Part shown: piece by piece, positions 5,841 to 6,507 of the stretch | How the letters are laid out: each line of letters begins with the position of its first letter | How positions within the stretch are numbered: position 1 is the stretch's first letter | Assembly: GCA_009787075.1 (NCBI GenBank) | Contig: WRGS01000133.1 | Span: 1 to 6,507 of the forward strand | Direction of reading: 5' to 3' | DNA length: 6,507 nucleotides | DNA from: Paludibacter sp. | GTDB taxonomy: Bacteria; Bacteroidota; Bacteroidia; Bacteroidales; Paludibacteraceae | Position numbers and translations under genes: made by a program | The notes under the pieces: model-generated | What the model was told of the DNA's origin: nothing | Seen by the model: the letters and a program-made list of their open reading frames with translations, nothing else | Database searches by the model: none

Positions 5841-5867
5841 TAAAAAACCCGCCGAAAAATGCGGGTT
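5841..5867 (-). terminator. Intrinsic terminator of hicAB, hairpin shared with the end of the rpoN-ostA transcript
   Basis: AACCCGC (5846-5852) and GCGGGTT (5861-5867) form a perfect 7-bp GC-rich stem around an 8-nt loop. Read on the minus strand the stem runs directly into a T-rich tract (complement of the A-run at 5842-5847), the classic rho-independent form downstream of hicB. On the plus strand no T-run follows, so it would be at best a weak terminator or 3'-end-protecting hairpin for the OstA-like gene. Confidence 0.75.
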
Positions 5868-5897
5868 GCTGCCTCAAACGCAGTTTTGTCGAAAAAC

Positions 5898-6305
5898 CTA
5901 AACAGAGACAGACACAAGTTCTTTGCCTAATTTATGCAGAGCAGACGCTATTTTTGTTCGTTGAGCAGCGCGGGGGTGGGAACGACCACGCGCATAATGC
6001 CCAAGTTGCTTTTGGTTTATTCCTGTGAGCCGTGAAATTGCTGTGCGGGTAAAGATGCCTTCATAGCAATAAAGCAAACTTTCTACATCGAATTTGTATT
6101 CAAATTCATATTCGCCATCAAATACGGCAGGATATTTATCGCCATCTTTTTTTGCCCATTTGATAAATATCGTAATGCTCTCTGCTATTTCATTTTTTAA
6201 ATCGTCAAAAGAGCCTGACACTCCTACTACCCAACTGGGTAATATATCAATGCTTGCACTGTATCCATTGGGCGTTTTTCCTACATTTACAACTACTTTC
6301 TCCAT
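5898..6305 (-). CDS. hicB: HicB-family antitoxin with C-terminal helix-turn-helix
   Basis: This 135-residue protein is the antitoxin of a type II HicAB pair. HicB binds and blocks the HicA ribonuclease and represses its own operon. Residues about 1-65 form the partial RNase H-like HicB fold: a beta strand (KVVVNVGKTPNGYSASID), then a helix with FDDLKNEIAESITIFIKWAKKDG. Residues about 84-130 (GIFTRTAISRLTGINQKQLGHYARGRSHPRAAQRTKIASALHKLGKEL) are a Cro/Xre-like helix-turn-helix containing the GINQKQLGHYA segment typical of Bacteroidota HicB proteins. The ATG at 6305 is the natural start, 24 nt after the hicA stop, and the length is usual for HicBs carrying this domain. The order toxin-then-antitoxin is the common hicAB arrangement. 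The operon promoter and any HicB operator must lie beyond the right edge. The pair converges on the rpoN-ostA unit, with a terminator hairpin between them. Confidence 0.88.
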   Translation of the reverse strand: MEKVVVNVGKTPNGYSASIDILPSWVVGVSGSFDDLKNEIAESITIFIKWAKKDGDKYPAVFDGEYEFEYKFDVESLLYCYEGIFTRTAISRLTGINQKQLGHYARGRSHPRAAQRTKIASALHKLGKELVSVSV

Positions 6306-6329
6306 ATTTTTATTTGTTTTAAATCAAGG

Positions 6330-6507
6330 TTAAAAAATTATCCCTGATTGATTTTCAATACTTTTTAATAATTTTCCCCAAAAATCTGTTGATGGCGTTC
6401 CGTTTACCGTAACTTTTCCCGGCTTCGTTGGGTGTTCGAACTGTTTGTGACTTCCTTCATAATTGACAAGATACCAACCATCGTCTTTTAAATCTTTCAG
6501 GATTTTT
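6330..6507 (-). CDS. hicA: HicA-family mRNA interferase toxin (5' end cut by window edge)
   Basis: The minus strand enters the window in an open frame and gives 58 residues before TAA at 6332-6330. It begins KILKDLKDDGWYLVNYEGSH and continues KQFEHPTKPGKVTVNG, the signature of the small dsRNA-binding-fold HicA toxin. The histidine in GSHKQF (residue 20 of the visible part) aligns with the catalytic histidine of HicA ribonucleases, which cleave mRNA during translation. The DGWYLV, HPTKPGKVTV and LLKSI elements are all in the expected order. Only a handful of N-terminal residues should be missing, since the family usually starts 7-12 residues before this point. The C-terminus (PSTDFWGKLLKSIENQSGIIF) differs from the common PxGTLxSILKQAG ending but preserves the final helix. 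hicB follows after 24 nt. The toxin looks intact as far as it can be seen. Confidence 0.87.
   Translation of the reverse strand, partial: KILKDLKDDGWYLVNYEGSHKQFEHPTKPGKVTVNGTPSTDFWGKLLKSIENQSGIIF

Overview
The window looks like an ordinary chromosomal segment of a Bacteroidota (Bacteroidetes) genome. Three things point there: AT-rich DNA with no clear Shine-Dalgarno sequences before the genes; several upstream matches to the Bacteroidota sigma-70 -7 box TAnnTTTG; and family hallmarks such as an OstA-like protein, a small CxxCxxC membrane protein of the FeoB-associated type, and a HicB antitoxin ending in a helix-turn-helix. I cannot name the genus.

Layout. Bases 1-797 (minus) hold the 5' part of rlmN, the radical-SAM 23S rRNA/tRNA A2503/A37 methyltransferase, cut by the left edge. 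About 80 bp of divergent promoter DNA separates it from lptB (879-1619, plus), the ATPase of the lipopolysaccharide exporter. A 344-bp gene-free stretch (1620-1963) follows. It contains an intrinsic terminator, what looks like a decayed dispersed palindromic repeat, and a 20-bp inverted repeat around a 45-nt loop. A small cysteine-rich single-pass membrane protein (1964-2185, minus) is divergent from rpoN (2299-3834, plus), which encodes sigma-54. An OstA/LptA-like periplasmic protein (3852-5837, plus) follows rpoN by 17 bp, probably in the same transcript. A hairpin with a T-run on the minus-strand side separates it from a convergent hicAB toxin-antitoxin pair: hicB is complete (5898-6305) and hicA is cut by the right edge (6330-6507).

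Functional reading. lptB, rpoN and an LptA-like gene lie together, which recalls the proteobacterial lptA-lptB-rpoN neighbourhood, though the order differs and other material interrupts it. LptB would power lipopolysaccharide extraction from the inner membrane, and the OstA-like protein is a plausible periplasmic bridge component. hicAB is the accessory-type module here. I found no clearly undescribed multi-gene system. The less explained parts are the structured 1620-1963 interval, the poly-T tract inside one promoter spacer, and the long polar C-terminal tail of the OstA-like protein.
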